From contig MHDC01000014.1 of assembly GCA_001803415.1 (NCBI GenBank), forward strand, positions 42,703 to 80,925: 38,223 bases of DNA, read 5' to 3'. A program made the position numbers and the translations under genes. The notes under the pieces were generated by a model that was not told the DNA's origin, searched no databases, and saw only the letters and a program-made list of their open reading frames with translations. This stretch comes from Microgenomates group bacterium RBG_16_45_19 (GTDB lineage: Bacteria; Patescibacteriota; Microgenomatia; UBA1400; RBG-16-45-19). This document shows, in pieces, positions 1-9,717 of this stretch (position 1 is the first letter of the stretch; the number at the start of each line of letters is the position of its first letter).

Positions 1-11
1 GATAGGATTGT

Positions 12-160
12 CGCCCCGCCACCTGCCCGAATACTTGGAGGGCAGAACACCAAAGAAAAATGTTCTTTCCTTTTTAAAAGAAATTGGTCGCGCGCAAATC
101 CGAAAAGCAAGGAACATTTTTCTTTGGTGTCCGCCGAGTCCGCGAGGCGGTGGCGGGGCG
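12..160. repeat. Large nested inverted repeat, REP/MITE-like
   Basis: 47-65 (ACACCAAAGAAAAATGTTC) and 112-130 are perfect 19-bp reverse complements; outer arms 12-23 and 149-160 (CGCCCCGCCACC/GGTGGCGGGGCG) also pair; each flank holds its own small hairpin. Confidence 0.7.
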
Positions 161-384
161 TCCTCATTCGTGGGGGTTCTCCGCAAAATGGGTTCTGACT
201 TTTTCAAACAAACACCACCCTATGTCCACCACTCACTCTCAGCCCGAGAAAACGCCGCGCCATGACGACCGCGGCCGCCAGACAGGTGAAAATCTCCGGT
301 CATGCCGCTTTAAACTGATCAGCTCTAATCTGACCTTGGGTGAAATCGAGGTCAGAAATGATAGCTTTAAGCACTATCGCCAAC

Positions 385-1362
385 TCAAGTTTTGGGTGGA
401 CCGTAAATAATGATTTCGTGAGACTGCTTGATGTGATTATCGCCTTTCCGAATGCGATTGGCCCCGATTCTGGTTTCGCCCTGGCCCATGGTATATTGCC
501 AGCTGGGGAAAAATTGCTCAAAATCCTGATAGTAATGCCTGATGGTCTCACAATTATTGTAAGACAGGATAAAACCACCCCGATGTTTGATTAGCAACTC
601 CCGCAGGGCTTTATGAGGAAAACCTTTATGGTGTACCGGGACATTGCGCATTGGGTAAATCCCTTTAAACATTTTCGAATCCTGACCGATATAATACGGC
701 GGATCGCAATAAAGAAAGTCATGGGGATGGTTTTTGATCACCTCCCTAAAATCAGCGCAGCCGACTGTTAACTGACCCGGTTCAAAATCTCGAATGCGTT
801 CGATCATCCGTTGATACCTAGTGTCATCTAAATAAATCTTTGACGCCCAACCCATAAATCCGGGTCCGTAAGACAAATTAAAATTATAAACAAAATAGAC
901 CGCTAAGGTTTCCGAATCGAGTTTGACTTTTTGCCACCAGACATCATTCAAGATCAACCTGATTTTTTCAAAGGTGGTTTTATTCGGTTTTAACTTCCTG
1001 AGTTTAGCATAGAGCCACCGCGGTTTTTCGATTTGAAATTTCCAATAGTTACCGAGAATGTTAAAAATATCATAGCCGATGACTTCCAATCCCAGTTCTT
1101 TAGTTAAGGCAATTTCCACTGACCCACCGCCAAAAAAAGGTGAGATCACTTTGGTGATCTGCTCCGGCAGTAATTCCACCACGTAGCCTACGGCTAAACT
1201 CTTACCCCCCGCATACCGAATCGGTGATAAAGCCACCCGTTTATATTTATTTTGACTATGGGGATTTTGGCTTTTGATCCGCTTTAAAAAATCCGCTTTT
1301 CGAGAGCCCATATACCACCCAAGAATATACGAAAATAGCTTGCAATGCCACTGCTGCCCCAT
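385..1362 (-). CDS. D12-class N6-adenine DNA methyltransferase
   Basis: ORF 385..1416; SPIRYAGGKS, PFFGGGSVEIAL and CDPPYY motifs. Start trimmed because the longest ORF overlaps the divergent gene at 1375. Confidence 0.85.
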   Translation of the reverse strand: MGQQWHCKLFSYILGWYMGSRKADFLKRIKSQNPHSQNKYKRVALSPIRYAGGKSLAVGYVVELLPEQITKVISPFFGGGSVEIALTKELGLEVIGYDIFNILGNYWKFQIEKPRWLYAKLRKLKPNKTTFEKIRLILNDVWWQKVKLDSETLAVYFVYNFNLSYGPGFMGWASKIYLDDTRYQRMIERIRDFEPGQLTVGCADFREVIKNHPHDFLYCDPPYYIGQDSKMFKGIYPMRNVPVHHKGFPHKALRELLIKHRGGFILSYNNCETIRHYYQDFEQFFPSWQYTMGQGETRIGANRIRKGDNHIKQSHEIIIYGPPKT

Positions 1363-1374
1363 TAGACTCAACCT
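1340..1374 (+). promoter_or_regulatory. Sigma70-like promoter TTGCAA-17-TAGACT, 6 nt before ATG
   Basis: TTGCAA 1340-1345, TAGACT 1363-1368, ATG 1375; no SD. Confidence 0.6.
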
Positions 1375-1968
1375 ATGGAAACCACCGCCACTTTTCCCAC
1401 CACCAGCCCGGGTCAATCCCTGGCCGCTTTGGTTAAAGCCTTTACCATTGCCTTGTCCCTTTGCCTTTTAGTCACGGCCTTAGTCTGGACCTATACCCGC
1501 TTCGCCCATTCCCAAACCTTTTCGGCGGCTCTGCCCCCCCAGGTTGAACCGTTAGCTTCGATTCCCTACACCTCGGCCAAAAATCCGGACCTCGGCAGTT
1601 ACTTAGTCCCCTTAATCACTATGCCCGTCACCATCAATGGCTTTAACCAAAATGTCACTTTTCTTTTGGATACCGGGGCCATCATCACCACCCTGCCCTT
1701 AAGTTACGCTCAGGCAGCCAATCTCAATCTTAACGAACTCCCCCGTATGATCCTGGCTAGTTTAACTTCCCAAACTGTCTTTGGTTACTTGACCACCATG
1801 GAAGCCGATCTCAATCATCACTCCTTAAACCTCCCCGTCAGTTTCGCTTCCATCGATACCCCGGTCTTAGGCCGCCATGGCTTCCTCGACACTTACACCG
1901 TCGTTCTGGACCACGTTAATCAAACCGTCATCATCGCCGGCACCGCCTCGCCGCCTTTAGCCAATTAA
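1375..1968 (+). CDS. Membrane-anchored retropepsin-like aspartyl protease
   Basis: N-terminal TM segment, then VTFLLDTGAIITTLP (DTG catalytic motif) and LGRHGFLDTYTVVLDH. Confidence 0.7.
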   Translation: METTATFPTTSPGQSLAALVKAFTIALSLCLLVTALVWTYTRFAHSQTFSAALPPQVEPLASIPYTSAKNPDLGSYLVPLITMPVTINGFNQNVTFLLDTGAIITTLPLSYAQAANLNLNELPRMILASLTSQTVFGYLTTMEADLNHHSLNLPVSFASIDTPVLGRHGFLDTYTVVLDHVNQTVIIAGTASPPLAN

Positions 1969-1971
1969 GCT

Positions 1972-2709
1972 ATGCCCAATTTACTCCATCGTCTCTCTTG
2001 GCCTCAAGTTATCGTCATTAACCTCACCCTCTTGGTTTTCGCTGCCTATGTCTTTATCCAGGGTGCCTTAACCGAGTCCACTCGCACCACTTCCACCGCC
2101 GCCCCCAGCCTGCCGACGCCCTCGGCCACCCCGGTCTATCCCCTCCCGCCCCCCCAAATTACGGCCGTCGAATACTTTTATGCCAAACCCGGTGACCAAG
2201 TCCGCTTACGGGGTACCAATTTCGGCGCCGCCCCATGGGACAGCCAACTTCAGTTAGGTCCGATCATCATCCCTCGAGACTTAATCCTTAATTGGACTGA
2301 TAATCTCATCGATCTCATCGTCCCGGCTACCGGAGCCACCAATCCTATAAATTTAACCGTCAATCAACGCCAGGTGACCGGACCGATTCTCTCGGTTTAC
2401 TACGCTTTAAGCGACCCCCACCTAAGTTTCCAAACCAATCCAGCCGGCCATGCCCTCTACCTTAATAACGCTCCGGCCAACACCAGTCTTACTTTAAAAC
2501 TCAGTCCCACCCTTCGCCTCGAAACTATCGGTACCCCGGTTATTAGTCCCGCCGACACGGTTACCGTTTATCAGTTTTCGGTCAGTTCACCTCGCCAACC
2601 ACTGCTCAACGTTGCCCAAACCTTCATTCCCAGTGAAGCTTATCTTCAAGACACCGCTTCTCGGACCTTCTTACCCCTCTACCTGGACGCCCTTACCCTC
2701 ACGCCCTGA
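1972..2709 (+). CDS. TM-anchored protein with IPT/TIG-like domain
   Basis: N-terminal TM; PPQITAVEYFYAKPGDQVRLRGTNFG...LILNWTDNLIDLIVP resembles IPT/TIG. Confidence 0.55.
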   Translation: MPNLLHRLSWPQVIVINLTLLVFAAYVFIQGALTESTRTTSTAAPSLPTPSATPVYPLPPPQITAVEYFYAKPGDQVRLRGTNFGAAPWDSQLQLGPIIIPRDLILNWTDNLIDLIVPATGATNPINLTVNQRQVTGPILSVYYALSDPHLSFQTNPAGHALYLNNAPANTSLTLKLSPTLRLETIGTPVISPADTVTVYQFSVSSPRQPLLNVAQTFIPSEAYLQDTASRTFLPLYLDALTLTP

Positions 2710-3801
2710 TGCTTCAGTCACCACCTGGATTAATTTAGCCAGACCCTCATGAGTCACCGCCGAAATGGCAATCAAACTGATCCCCTTTGCCCTAAAATAA
2801 GCTTGAAGCTGGTTGCTTATATCTTGTAGCAAATCAACTTTATTCACCACCACTATCTCCGGCTTAGTCAATAACTTAGGGCTGTACTGCCCCAATTCTT
2901 GACGCACCGTCTGATAATTTTTCCACAATGTCTCTGCTAAAAAATCATCGTTTGCTATTTCCTGTTCATTGTTACCTGCCAGCACATGCACTAATACCCG
3001 ACATCGCTCAATATGCCGCAAAAAATCTGTCCCCAAACCCTTACCCCGATGGGCATCCTCGATTAGCCCGGGAATATCCGCTATGACTATGGGTTTTATT
3101 CCACCCCCGGGGTGAAAAGCACTCACACCCCGGGAGTGAGGATACCCCATGTTCATGACGCCTAAGTTGGGTGACAGAGTGGTAAACGGGTAATCGGCAA
3201 TTTCCGGCCTGGCCTTGGTCAACACCGAAAGCAGGGTACTTTTACCGACGTTCGGTAAACCGATCAAGCCGACATCGGCTAACAATTTCAACTCTAGCTT
3301 AATTCTTTTTACCTCACCCGGCGTCCCCGGTTCGGCTATTTTCGGTGTCGTCTCCAGCGAACTCTTAAAAGCCGCGTTCCCTCGACCGCCCTTTCCCCCC
3401 TGGGCTACTCTCACCCTCTGCCCTGATTCATGCAAATCCGCTAACTCCTCCCCCTTCACGGCCGTCTGTGCCTCAATCTTGATTCTTGATTCTTGATTCT
3501 TGATTCTAACCTGCGTGCCTACCGGCACCTTAATCACCAAATCTTCAGCGTTTTTGCCGTGTTTGTCCCGTGGTAAACCCCTGCCCCCGGCCTTGGCCTC
3601 AAATCTATCCTTACCGGAAAAAAACCTCAAAGTATTAAAGTTGTTATCCGCCTCTAACCAGATCGACCCACCCTGGCCGCCATCGCCACCGTCCGGTCCA
3701 CCTTTGCGTACTTGCCGATCCCGGTGAAAGGATATCGCTCCGACTCCACCCCGACCGGCTCTGACTTCAAACTCCGCCACATCGATCAGGTTTTGCTTCA
3801 T
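2671..3801 (-). CDS. obg: GTPase Obg/CgtA
   Basis: Gly-rich Obg fold, GLPNVGKSTLL, DIPGLIEDAH, NKVDLL. 3' end overlaps the convergent CDS by ~39 bp. Confidence 0.95.
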   Translation of the reverse strand: MKQNLIDVAEFEVRAGRGGVGAISFHRDRQVRKGGPDGGDGGQGGSIWLEADNNFNTLRFFSGKDRFEAKAGGRGLPRDKHGKNAEDLVIKVPVGTQVRIKNQESRIKIEAQTAVKGEELADLHESGQRVRVAQGGKGGRGNAAFKSSLETTPKIAEPGTPGEVKRIKLELKLLADVGLIGLPNVGKSTLLSVLTKARPEIADYPFTTLSPNLGVMNMGYPHSRGVSAFHPGGGIKPIVIADIPGLIEDAHRGKGLGTDFLRHIERCRVLVHVLAGNNEQEIANDDFLAETLWKNYQTVRQELGQYSPKLLTKPEIVVVNKVDLLQDISNQLQAYFRAKGISLIAISAVTHEGLAKLIQVVTEASGREGKGVQVEG

Positions 3802-3812
3802 GTGTCCAGTCA

Positions 3813-4925
3813 CTACTTTAGAAAATTCAAGGGATTTTGCAAGACGCCGCCAGCTCTAATCTCAAAATGTAGATGGACGCCGGTACTTCTCCCGGTCGAA
3901 CCCATCTGACCAATAACGTCGCCCCGATTAATTGTCTGACCGGACACGACCGACACTTTACTCATATGACCATACAGCGTCTGGTAGCCGTTGCCATGAT
4001 CAATCATCACTCGGTTGCCGTAACCATAGTTATCCGCCCAACCGGCGACGGTCACCCGACCGCTGTCGGCCGCCAAAATCGACCCACCAGCCTTGTTCGA
4101 AATATCAATCGCTTTATGATAGAACCGATAATTCTGGGAAATCCCACCCGACGCCGGCCAGACAAAACTCCCTAATGCTGACACTACCCCGGCATCCGGT
4201 GTCAGAATCTTCGCCAGCGACGACTGCGGCGATACCGGCACCACCTCGGGCATAACGCCGTCCGGCACCATCAAGACTTGACCGACAGCCAAGGCAAAAG
4301 TCTCATCATTGGTGAAAGTGTTAAAGGGGTAGTCCACCATTCCCTGAGGATTAGTCTCATATTTCTTGGCAATCGAGTACACCGTCTCACCCTTTTTGAC
4401 TTTATGAATCACCCCATCCACCGGCGGAATCTTTAAATTCTGCTCCGCTCGAATGGCTACCTTCTCGTTGTCCAATCCGTTCGCCCACAAAATGGTATCA
4501 ATGCTTAAATTAAACTTTTCGGCAATTTGGGATAACGTCTCACCTTCCTGCACCGAGTAATCCAAAATTTCGCCGCCTCGGTATTCTAAGACTCCTTCAC
4601 CCGATTGGGTGGTCATGCCCATCCCGTACATTTCCTCGGTACTCATGCCCAAAATCTGAGACCGAGGCAAGTCACTCTGAGAAATCGCATCTTCCTGAGC
4701 CCGGATAATGACCGGCCCCACCGTCACCCCGAAAAATAACAACCCCACCATGCCGGCGTGGACCACCGGCCGGGCGTATTTACCCCGACGCTGATACAAG
4801 ACATCGACTACTACCCCTTTACCCAACTCAAAATGTCGGTACCAGCGGTAGGTTTTACGATACAGGTAACTCCACCAGAAGTCCCAAAATTCCTGAAACT
4901 CGTCAACAAACTTCGGCCGTTTCAT
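3813..4925 (-). CDS. LysM-domain M23 metallopeptidase
   Basis: Two LysM repeats (YSVQEGETLSQIAEKF, HKVKKGETVYSIAKKY) and M23 motifs (HKAIDISN, HLHFEI). Confidence 0.93.
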   Translation of the reverse strand: MKRPKFVDEFQEFWDFWWSYLYRKTYRWYRHFELGKGVVVDVLYQRRGKYARPVVHAGMVGLLFFGVTVGPVIIRAQEDAISQSDLPRSQILGMSTEEMYGMGMTTQSGEGVLEYRGGEILDYSVQEGETLSQIAEKFNLSIDTILWANGLDNEKVAIRAEQNLKIPPVDGVIHKVKKGETVYSIAKKYETNPQGMVDYPFNTFTNDETFALAVGQVLMVPDGVMPEVVPVSPQSSLAKILTPDAGVVSALGSFVWPASGGISQNYRFYHKAIDISNKAGGSILAADSGRVTVAGWADNYGYGNRVMIDHGNGYQTLYGHMSKVSVVSGQTINRGDVIGQMGSTGRSTGVHLHFEIRAGGVLQNPLNFLK

Positions 4926-4997
4926 CGTCAATCTTATGGCAACTCTTCATCCTAGCAGACTACTCGGTTAAACACAACTCCGCCCCAACGACTACTA

Positions 4998-6323
4998 TTA
5001 CCCGTTCTTGAGAGTCGCTAAAAAGTCTTTATTCGACTTGGTCTTACGCAGCCGTTCGATCAACACCTCGGTCCGTTCTTCTTCGTTGAGCATGTCAAAC
5101 ATCCGGTGCATGAGGACTATTGATTGATAGGTGGTCGAATCGAATAACAGGTCATCCCGGCGCGTCCCCGATTTCTGCACCTCAATTGACGGAAACACCC
5201 GTCGATTGGCCAGTTTCCGCGACAAGTGCAGTTCTTGGTTACCGGTGCCCTTAAATTCCTCATAAATCAAATCATCCATCCGCGAGCCGGTCTCTACCAA
5301 AGCCGTACCCACAATCGTCAACGAGCCACCGACCTCAAAATTACGGGCAGCTCCAAAGAAACGTTTCGGTGGGTACAAAGCTGCCGGGTCAAAACCGCCG
5401 GACAGCGTCCGTCCCGAGGTCGGAATGGCTAAGTTATACGCCCGGGCTAACCTGGTAATTGAATCCATTAAGATGACTACTTCTCCACCCATTTCCACTA
5501 GGCGTTTAGCTCGTTCCAAAGCCAGCTCGGCGATCCTGGTTTGGTCTTGCGGAGGCTCATCGAAATTGGAGGCTGCCACTTCACCCTTGCTACCGGTCAC
5601 TGCCATAATATGCCTGGATATATCGGTTACTTCTTCCGGTCTCTCCCCGATTAACACGGCCATCAAATGACATTCCGGATGGTTCTTGGCCACTCCCGTG
5701 GCAATATCCTTTAAAACTGTTGTTTTGCCGGCTTTAGGAGGGGACACCACCATTGCCCGCTGCCCTTTACCGATTGGCGCCACCAGATCAATAATCCGAT
5801 TGGACATGGGTTCGGTTCCCAACTCCAAATTTAACCGCTCATTCGGATAGACCGGGGTTAGTCTGGTGAAATCAGGCCTTTTAGCCGCTTCTTCCACACT
5901 TTTACCATTAATGGAATCGACTCTGAGTAAACCCCAATAACGTTCGTTTTCTTTGGGGCGTCTGGCCGGTCCCTCCACCAAATCCCCCGGCCTTAGCCGG
6001 AATCGCCTTACTTGCGAACCCGAAATATAAGCGTCTTTATCGTTAGTCCGGTAATCACCCCTTAACACTCCTGAACCGTCCTGCCTTAAATCCAACATGC
6101 CTTTGATCGTCTCGGTCGGTAAACCGGCATCGGGAATGATCCGCCCATCAACCTGGCCATCAAAATGTTCCATCGGCCGGTCGTCATAGGTTACCCCCCG
6201 TCGCTGGGCTGCCCGCATTTTGGTGATGTTGACCACCCGCGGCCGGGGCCGATAGCCTTCATCCGGCAGTGGAGCTGGTGACAAATCTGAATAACTCGCT
6301 TGGCTCATTTTAGCCCGAACCAT
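4998..6323 (-). CDS. rho: Transcription termination factor Rho
   Basis: [47 protein letters not shown] upstream. Confidence 0.97.
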   Translation of the reverse strand: MVRAKMSQASYSDLSPAPLPDEGYRPRPRVVNITKMRAAQRRGVTYDDRPMEHFDGQVDGRIIPDAGLPTETIKGMLDLRQDGSGVLRGDYRTNDKDAYISGSQVRRFRLRPGDLVEGPARRPKENERYWGLLRVDSINGKSVEEAAKRPDFTRLTPVYPNERLNLELGTEPMSNRIIDLVAPIGKGQRAMVVSPPKAGKTTVLKDIATGVAKNHPECHLMAVLIGERPEEVTDISRHIMAVTGSKGEVAASNFDEPPQDQTRIAELALERAKRLVEMGGEVVILMDSITRLARAYNLAIPTSGRTLSGGFDPAALYPPKRFFGAARNFEVGGSLTIVGTALVETGSRMDDLIYEEFKGTGNQELHLSRKLANRRVFPSIEVQKSGTRRDDLLFDSTTYQSIVLMHRMFDMLNEEERTEVLIERLRKTKSNKDFLATLKNG

Positions 6324-6422
6324 AATCGCCTCCTCGAGGAAAAATTAATATCTGCCACATCCAAAAAAGTCATTTCTTAACCTGAAAGTTTAACGGGAAA
6401 CCTTGCTTCAGAAAGCTACGCT

Positions 6423-6451
6423 ATTATCCTCGACTAAACTCTCCCTGTCAA
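6423..6451 (-). promoter_or_regulatory. Sigma70-like promoter TTGACA-17-GATAAT upstream of rho
   Basis: Exact 17-nt spacer read on the minus strand. Confidence 0.7.
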
Positions 6452-6463
6452 GTCGGCTAAATT

Positions 6464-6640
6464 TTATTCTCCCTTGACGACCGTCTGCCACGCTTGGGAG
6501 TTGACGCTGGTGTTCAGTCCCATACTGCCAATCACGGCGATCATTACCCCAATCAATAAAGCCAATATGGCTGCTTGCAAGGCAAACTGAAAATTCCGTT
6601 CCGACCCCATCTTCACTTTTCTCGACCGTTTCTTCGCCAT
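6464..6640 (-). CDS. 58-aa single-TM protein
   Basis: MAKKRSRKVKMGSERNFQFALQAAILALLIGVMIAVIGSMGLNTSVNSQAWQTVVKGE*. Absent from the ORF track; the listed ORF 6408..6647 is the wrong frame. Confidence 0.65.
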   Translation of the reverse strand: MAKKRSRKVKMGSERNFQFALQAAILALLIGVMIAVIGSMGLNTSVNSQAWQTVVKGE

Positions 6641-6655
6641 AAATCACTATCTAAG

Positions 6656-6685
6656 AGTATATTCAGGCAGGTGATCGCTTGTCAA
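6656..6685 (-). promoter_or_regulatory. Sigma70-like promoter TTGACA-18-TATACT
   Basis: Upstream of the 58-aa CDS. Confidence 0.65.
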
Positions 6686-6687
6686 TT

Positions 6688-7041
6688 CTAGTAGACATTT
6701 TCATAGTGAGTCAGACGCTCTAACTCCCCGCTTGCCTCCAACACCACCGCCACCACGTCAATCCGGCACGGTACATCTTTCCCCTCCAAATACCTCATTG
6801 CCATTTGTTGCACCTTCCCCAGTTTCCCCTGCCCCACCATCTCCTCCGGTGTGCCTAAGTTTGTCCCGGTTTTAGCTTTTACTTCCACAAACACCAAGGT
6901 TTTACCGTCTTGAGCGATAATATCTATTTCCCCAAACTTATTCCCCCAATTCTGTTCCAGGATTTTGTACCCTTTCTCCCGCAACACCGCCACAGCCAAA
7001 GCTTCCGCCTTTTTTCCCGTCTGCCGATTAAATTGCTTCAT
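6688..7041 (-). CDS. yraN: YraN/UPF0102 family endonuclease-like protein
   Basis: G(KK)AEALAVAVLREKGYKILEQNW..GEIDIIAQDG..LVFVEVKAK. Confidence 0.9.
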   Translation of the reverse strand: MKQFNRQTGKKAEALAVAVLREKGYKILEQNWGNKFGEIDIIAQDGKTLVFVEVKAKTGTNLGTPEEMVGQGKLGKVQQMAMRYLEGKDVPCRIDVVAVVLEASGELERLTHYENVY

Positions 7042-7050
7042 AAAATCATA

Positions 7051-7140
7051 TCGTGCAGGGCTGTCAAAGCGAACGCGCGCAGCCGGAGCCCGCCGTTACG
7101 GCAGGGAGTTCGAGCACGTGAGTCTGACAGCCCGAACGAT
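7051..7140. repeat. GC-rich palindromic element with terminal inverted repeats
   Basis: TCGTGCAGGGCTGTCA ... TGACAGCCCGAACGA with inner GC-rich hairpin. Confidence 0.6.
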
Positions 7141-7142
7141 GA

Positions 7143-8684
7143 CTAGGCAATTTGTTTATACTGCAGTGCCTCGGCCATATGCTGCGGCAAAATCTCTTTG
7201 ACCGCCGTTAAATCAGCGATCGTCCGAGCCACTTTGATCAAGCGAAAATAGCTTCTGGCCGAAAAATCGTACTTCTCCACTGCCATCTTCAACAAATTTT
7301 CCGCCTCGGGCGTCAGTTCAGCCAACTGCTTGACCTCTCGATTATGCATCTGTGAGTTAGTATAGATCTTCAAACCCTTAAACCGTTTCGTCTGAATCTC
7401 CCTAGCTTTCATCACCATCACTTTCGCCTCCTGAGAATTTACTCTGTTTCCTGTTTCCGGCTCATTGTTTACTGCTAGCTTCTCCACCTCCACCGCGGCC
7501 ACTTGCACCGTCAAATCAATCCGGTCCAAGATCGGCCCACTGATCCGGTGGCGATACTTGGCAATCATCTTATCCGTGCAGGTGCATGGCCGTCGCGGAT
7601 GACCCAGGTACCCGCAAGGACAAGGATTGATAGCCGCCAGCAGCGTAAAACTGGCCGGATACTTGACGTGACCCGATACCCGGACAATCTCAATCACTCC
7701 GTCTTCCATTGGCTGGCGCAAAGCTTCCAACACCGACCGGGGAAACTCCGGCATTTCGTCCAGGAACAATACCCCCAAATGGGCCAGCGACACCTCACCA
7801 GGCAGGGGATTAGTGCCTCCGCCGATCAAACCCGCCGCTGAAACGCCGTGATGGGGCGAACGAAACGGGCGTTTCTGGACTACCGCCTCCCCAGCCGTCA
7901 ATAAACCGGCAATCGAATAAACCCGGGTCACTTCCAAAGCTTCTTGAGGCGTCAATGGAGGTAGGATGCCCGGTAAAGCCCTGGCCAGCATCGTCTTACC
8001 TGTCCCTGGCGGCCCCCACATCAGTAAGTTGTGTCCTCCCGCTGCGGCAATGATTAACGCCCGCTTCGCCTGCTCCTGTCCGGCAATATCTCTCAAATCA
8101 AACTCCGGCTGGACTTGCTCCAAACTGGTTTCAATCGGCGTGTGCAGTAACGGCGTAATCGGCTTAACTTGGGTCAAATGCACCATTAACTCCGTCATCC
8201 GTTCCACCGGGATCACCTTGATTCCAGGCACGACTTTGGCTTCTTGAGCCGATTCTGCCGGTACCAGAATTAACGACCCCCGCCTTTTCTGGGCAAACAA
8301 GGCCAATAACAGAATCCCCCGCGTCGGCCGCAAACTCCCGTCCAATGATAGTTCGCCATAAAACCAACATTTCGTTAAATCCGTGTTTTTTATCTCTACC
8401 AACCCCCCAGCCACCAACACGCCTACCGCCATGGGTAAATCGTAAGCCGCCCCGTCTTTGGGCAAATCGGCCGGTGCCAGATTAACCGTAATTTTCTTAT
8501 TGGGGAAGGGGAAACCCGAATTGACTAAAGCCGTCTTCACCCGCTCTCGCGCTTCGCCCACCGCTTTACTGGGAAGACCCACAATGGTAAATCCGGGAAA
8601 GCCCTTCTCGGCCACGTCCACTTCCACCGTCACCGGCACCGTCTCCAATCCCAAATTCGCAATTGATTGAATTTTAGTCAGCAT
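7143..8684 (-). CDS. comM: YifB/ComM Mg-chelatase-like AAA ATPase
   Basis: MLTKIQSIANLGLETVPVTVEVDV; GPPGTGKTMLARALPGILPP; RRPCTCT. Start trimmed to SD-preceded ATG (GGAGGCAAAATG). Confidence 0.95.
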   Translation of the reverse strand: MLTKIQSIANLGLETVPVTVEVDVAEKGFPGFTIVGLPSKAVGEARERVKTALVNSGFPFPNKKITVNLAPADLPKDGAAYDLPMAVGVLVAGGLVEIKNTDLTKCWFYGELSLDGSLRPTRGILLLALFAQKRRGSLILVPAESAQEAKVVPGIKVIPVERMTELMVHLTQVKPITPLLHTPIETSLEQVQPEFDLRDIAGQEQAKRALIIAAAGGHNLLMWGPPGTGKTMLARALPGILPPLTPQEALEVTRVYSIAGLLTAGEAVVQKRPFRSPHHGVSAAGLIGGGTNPLPGEVSLAHLGVLFLDEMPEFPRSVLEALRQPMEDGVIEIVRVSGHVKYPASFTLLAAINPCPCGYLGHPRRPCTCTDKMIAKYRHRISGPILDRIDLTVQVAAVEVEKLAVNNEPETGNRVNSQEAKVMVMKAREIQTKRFKGLKIYTNSQMHNREVKQLAELTPEAENLLKMAVEKYDFSARSYFRLIKVARTIADLTAVKEILPQHMAEALQYKQIA

Positions 8685-8701
8685 TTTGCCTCCAAACATA
8701 C

Positions 8702-8815
8702 TCGTGCAGGCATCCAAGCATTTGCGCGCGCAATCATGCCCCCCGAAGCCTGCCGAGAAGATCTCGACATGGCGAGGGAGCGCGTGAGCACGCAAAATAC
8801 TGATGCCGAACAATA
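8702..8815. repeat. GC-rich palindromic element, same family as 7051-7140
   Basis: TCGTGCAGGCATC ... GATGCCGAACAA with inner CGCGCGC and GGCGAGGGAGCGCGTGAGCACG. Confidence 0.6.
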
Positions 8816-8819
8816 ATAT

Positions 8820-9632
8820 TTAAGAGGCATAATACTTCCCTTCTCTCTCCACCACTTCTCCCTTCAAAGCTAATAGCGACAACTGTGCTCCCACCTCCGC
8901 CACCGGCTGTTTGAGTACCCGTGCCAACTCACTTGCAGTCATCGCTTCCTCACGTACCTTTAAGATCAACGGATCCTTAGTCTGGCTCAACTGCGGTTGA
9001 TACGAGTGATCCAGCCACATTTCTGCCTGGCCGGTGGCGATCAACTGGTTAGTGCCCTGACTCACTTGACTATTTATCGGCCCGGGCACTGCCCACAATT
9101 TCCGCCCCAATTTTTCCGCCCAGGCCGCCGTGATCAGCGACCCGCTTTTCAAAGCTGCCTCCACCACGATTACTTCTTTTGATAAGGCCGTCACGATCCG
9201 GTTTCTTAAAGGAAAAGTCCACAGCATCGCTCTTTGTTCCTCCCACTCTGACAGCACCGAGCCTCCGGCTTTGATAATATCCCTGGCGAGTTGCTCGTCG
9301 CTAGCCTCAAGTCTCTCTTTGATTCCCCAACCCAAGACGGCGATGGTCTTACCACCCGATGCCAACGCGACCCGGTGGGCATATTGGTCCACCCCATACA
9401 TAAACCCGGAAATAATCGTTTTCCCCTCTAAAGCCAGCTTAGGTACGATCAGCTCGATTACCCGCCGGCCGTACTGGCTCATTCGTCTTGAACCCACTAT
9501 CGCTACGCCATGGTCAAAAAGAGTTTTGCGCCACCGTCCCCGGTAATACAATTCCTCCGGTTTTTGGGCCAAATCCAACAAACCTTTCAACTCCGCCCGC
9601 TCCCGCCACTTATCCAGTCTTTTGTACTCCAT
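8820..9632 (-). CDS. dprA: DNA processing protein DprA/Smf
   Basis: AIVGSRRMSQYGRRVIE, SGFMYGVDQYAHRVAL, ALSKEVIVVEAALKSGSLITAAWA. Confidence 0.93.
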   Translation of the reverse strand: MEYKRLDKWRERAELKGLLDLAQKPEELYYRGRWRKTLFDHGVAIVGSRRMSQYGRRVIELIVPKLALEGKTIISGFMYGVDQYAHRVALASGGKTIAVLGWGIKERLEASDEQLARDIIKAGGSVLSEWEEQRAMLWTFPLRNRIVTALSKEVIVVEAALKSGSLITAAWAEKLGRKLWAVPGPINSQVSQGTNQLIATGQAEMWLDHSYQPQLSQTKDPLILKVREEAMTASELARVLKQPVAEVGAQLSLLALKGEVVEREGKYYAS

Positions 9633-9705
9633 GCTTTAAAGATAACACTCCCAGCCCTCCTATGACCAAGACCAATAATCTTTCCTTACCTAGAACATTT
9701 CCCGC

Positions 9706-9717
9706 TATAATATCCCC
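9706..9717 (+). promoter_or_regulatory. -10 box TATAAT exactly 6 nt before ATG
   Basis: TATAAT 9706-9711, ATCCCC, ATG 9718; no SD. Confidence 0.6.

Noticed and set aside
8-410. Two plus-strand ORFs at the window start
   Set aside because: They cross the nested palindrome and have no recognisable domain; likely spurious.
385-1362. Restriction-modification system around the D12 methyltransferase
   Set aside because: No restriction endonuclease is visible next to it within the window; treated as an orphan methyltransferase.
6408-6647. 79-aa minus ORF in the track
   Set aside because: An overlapping frame encodes a clean TM protein; this frame does not.
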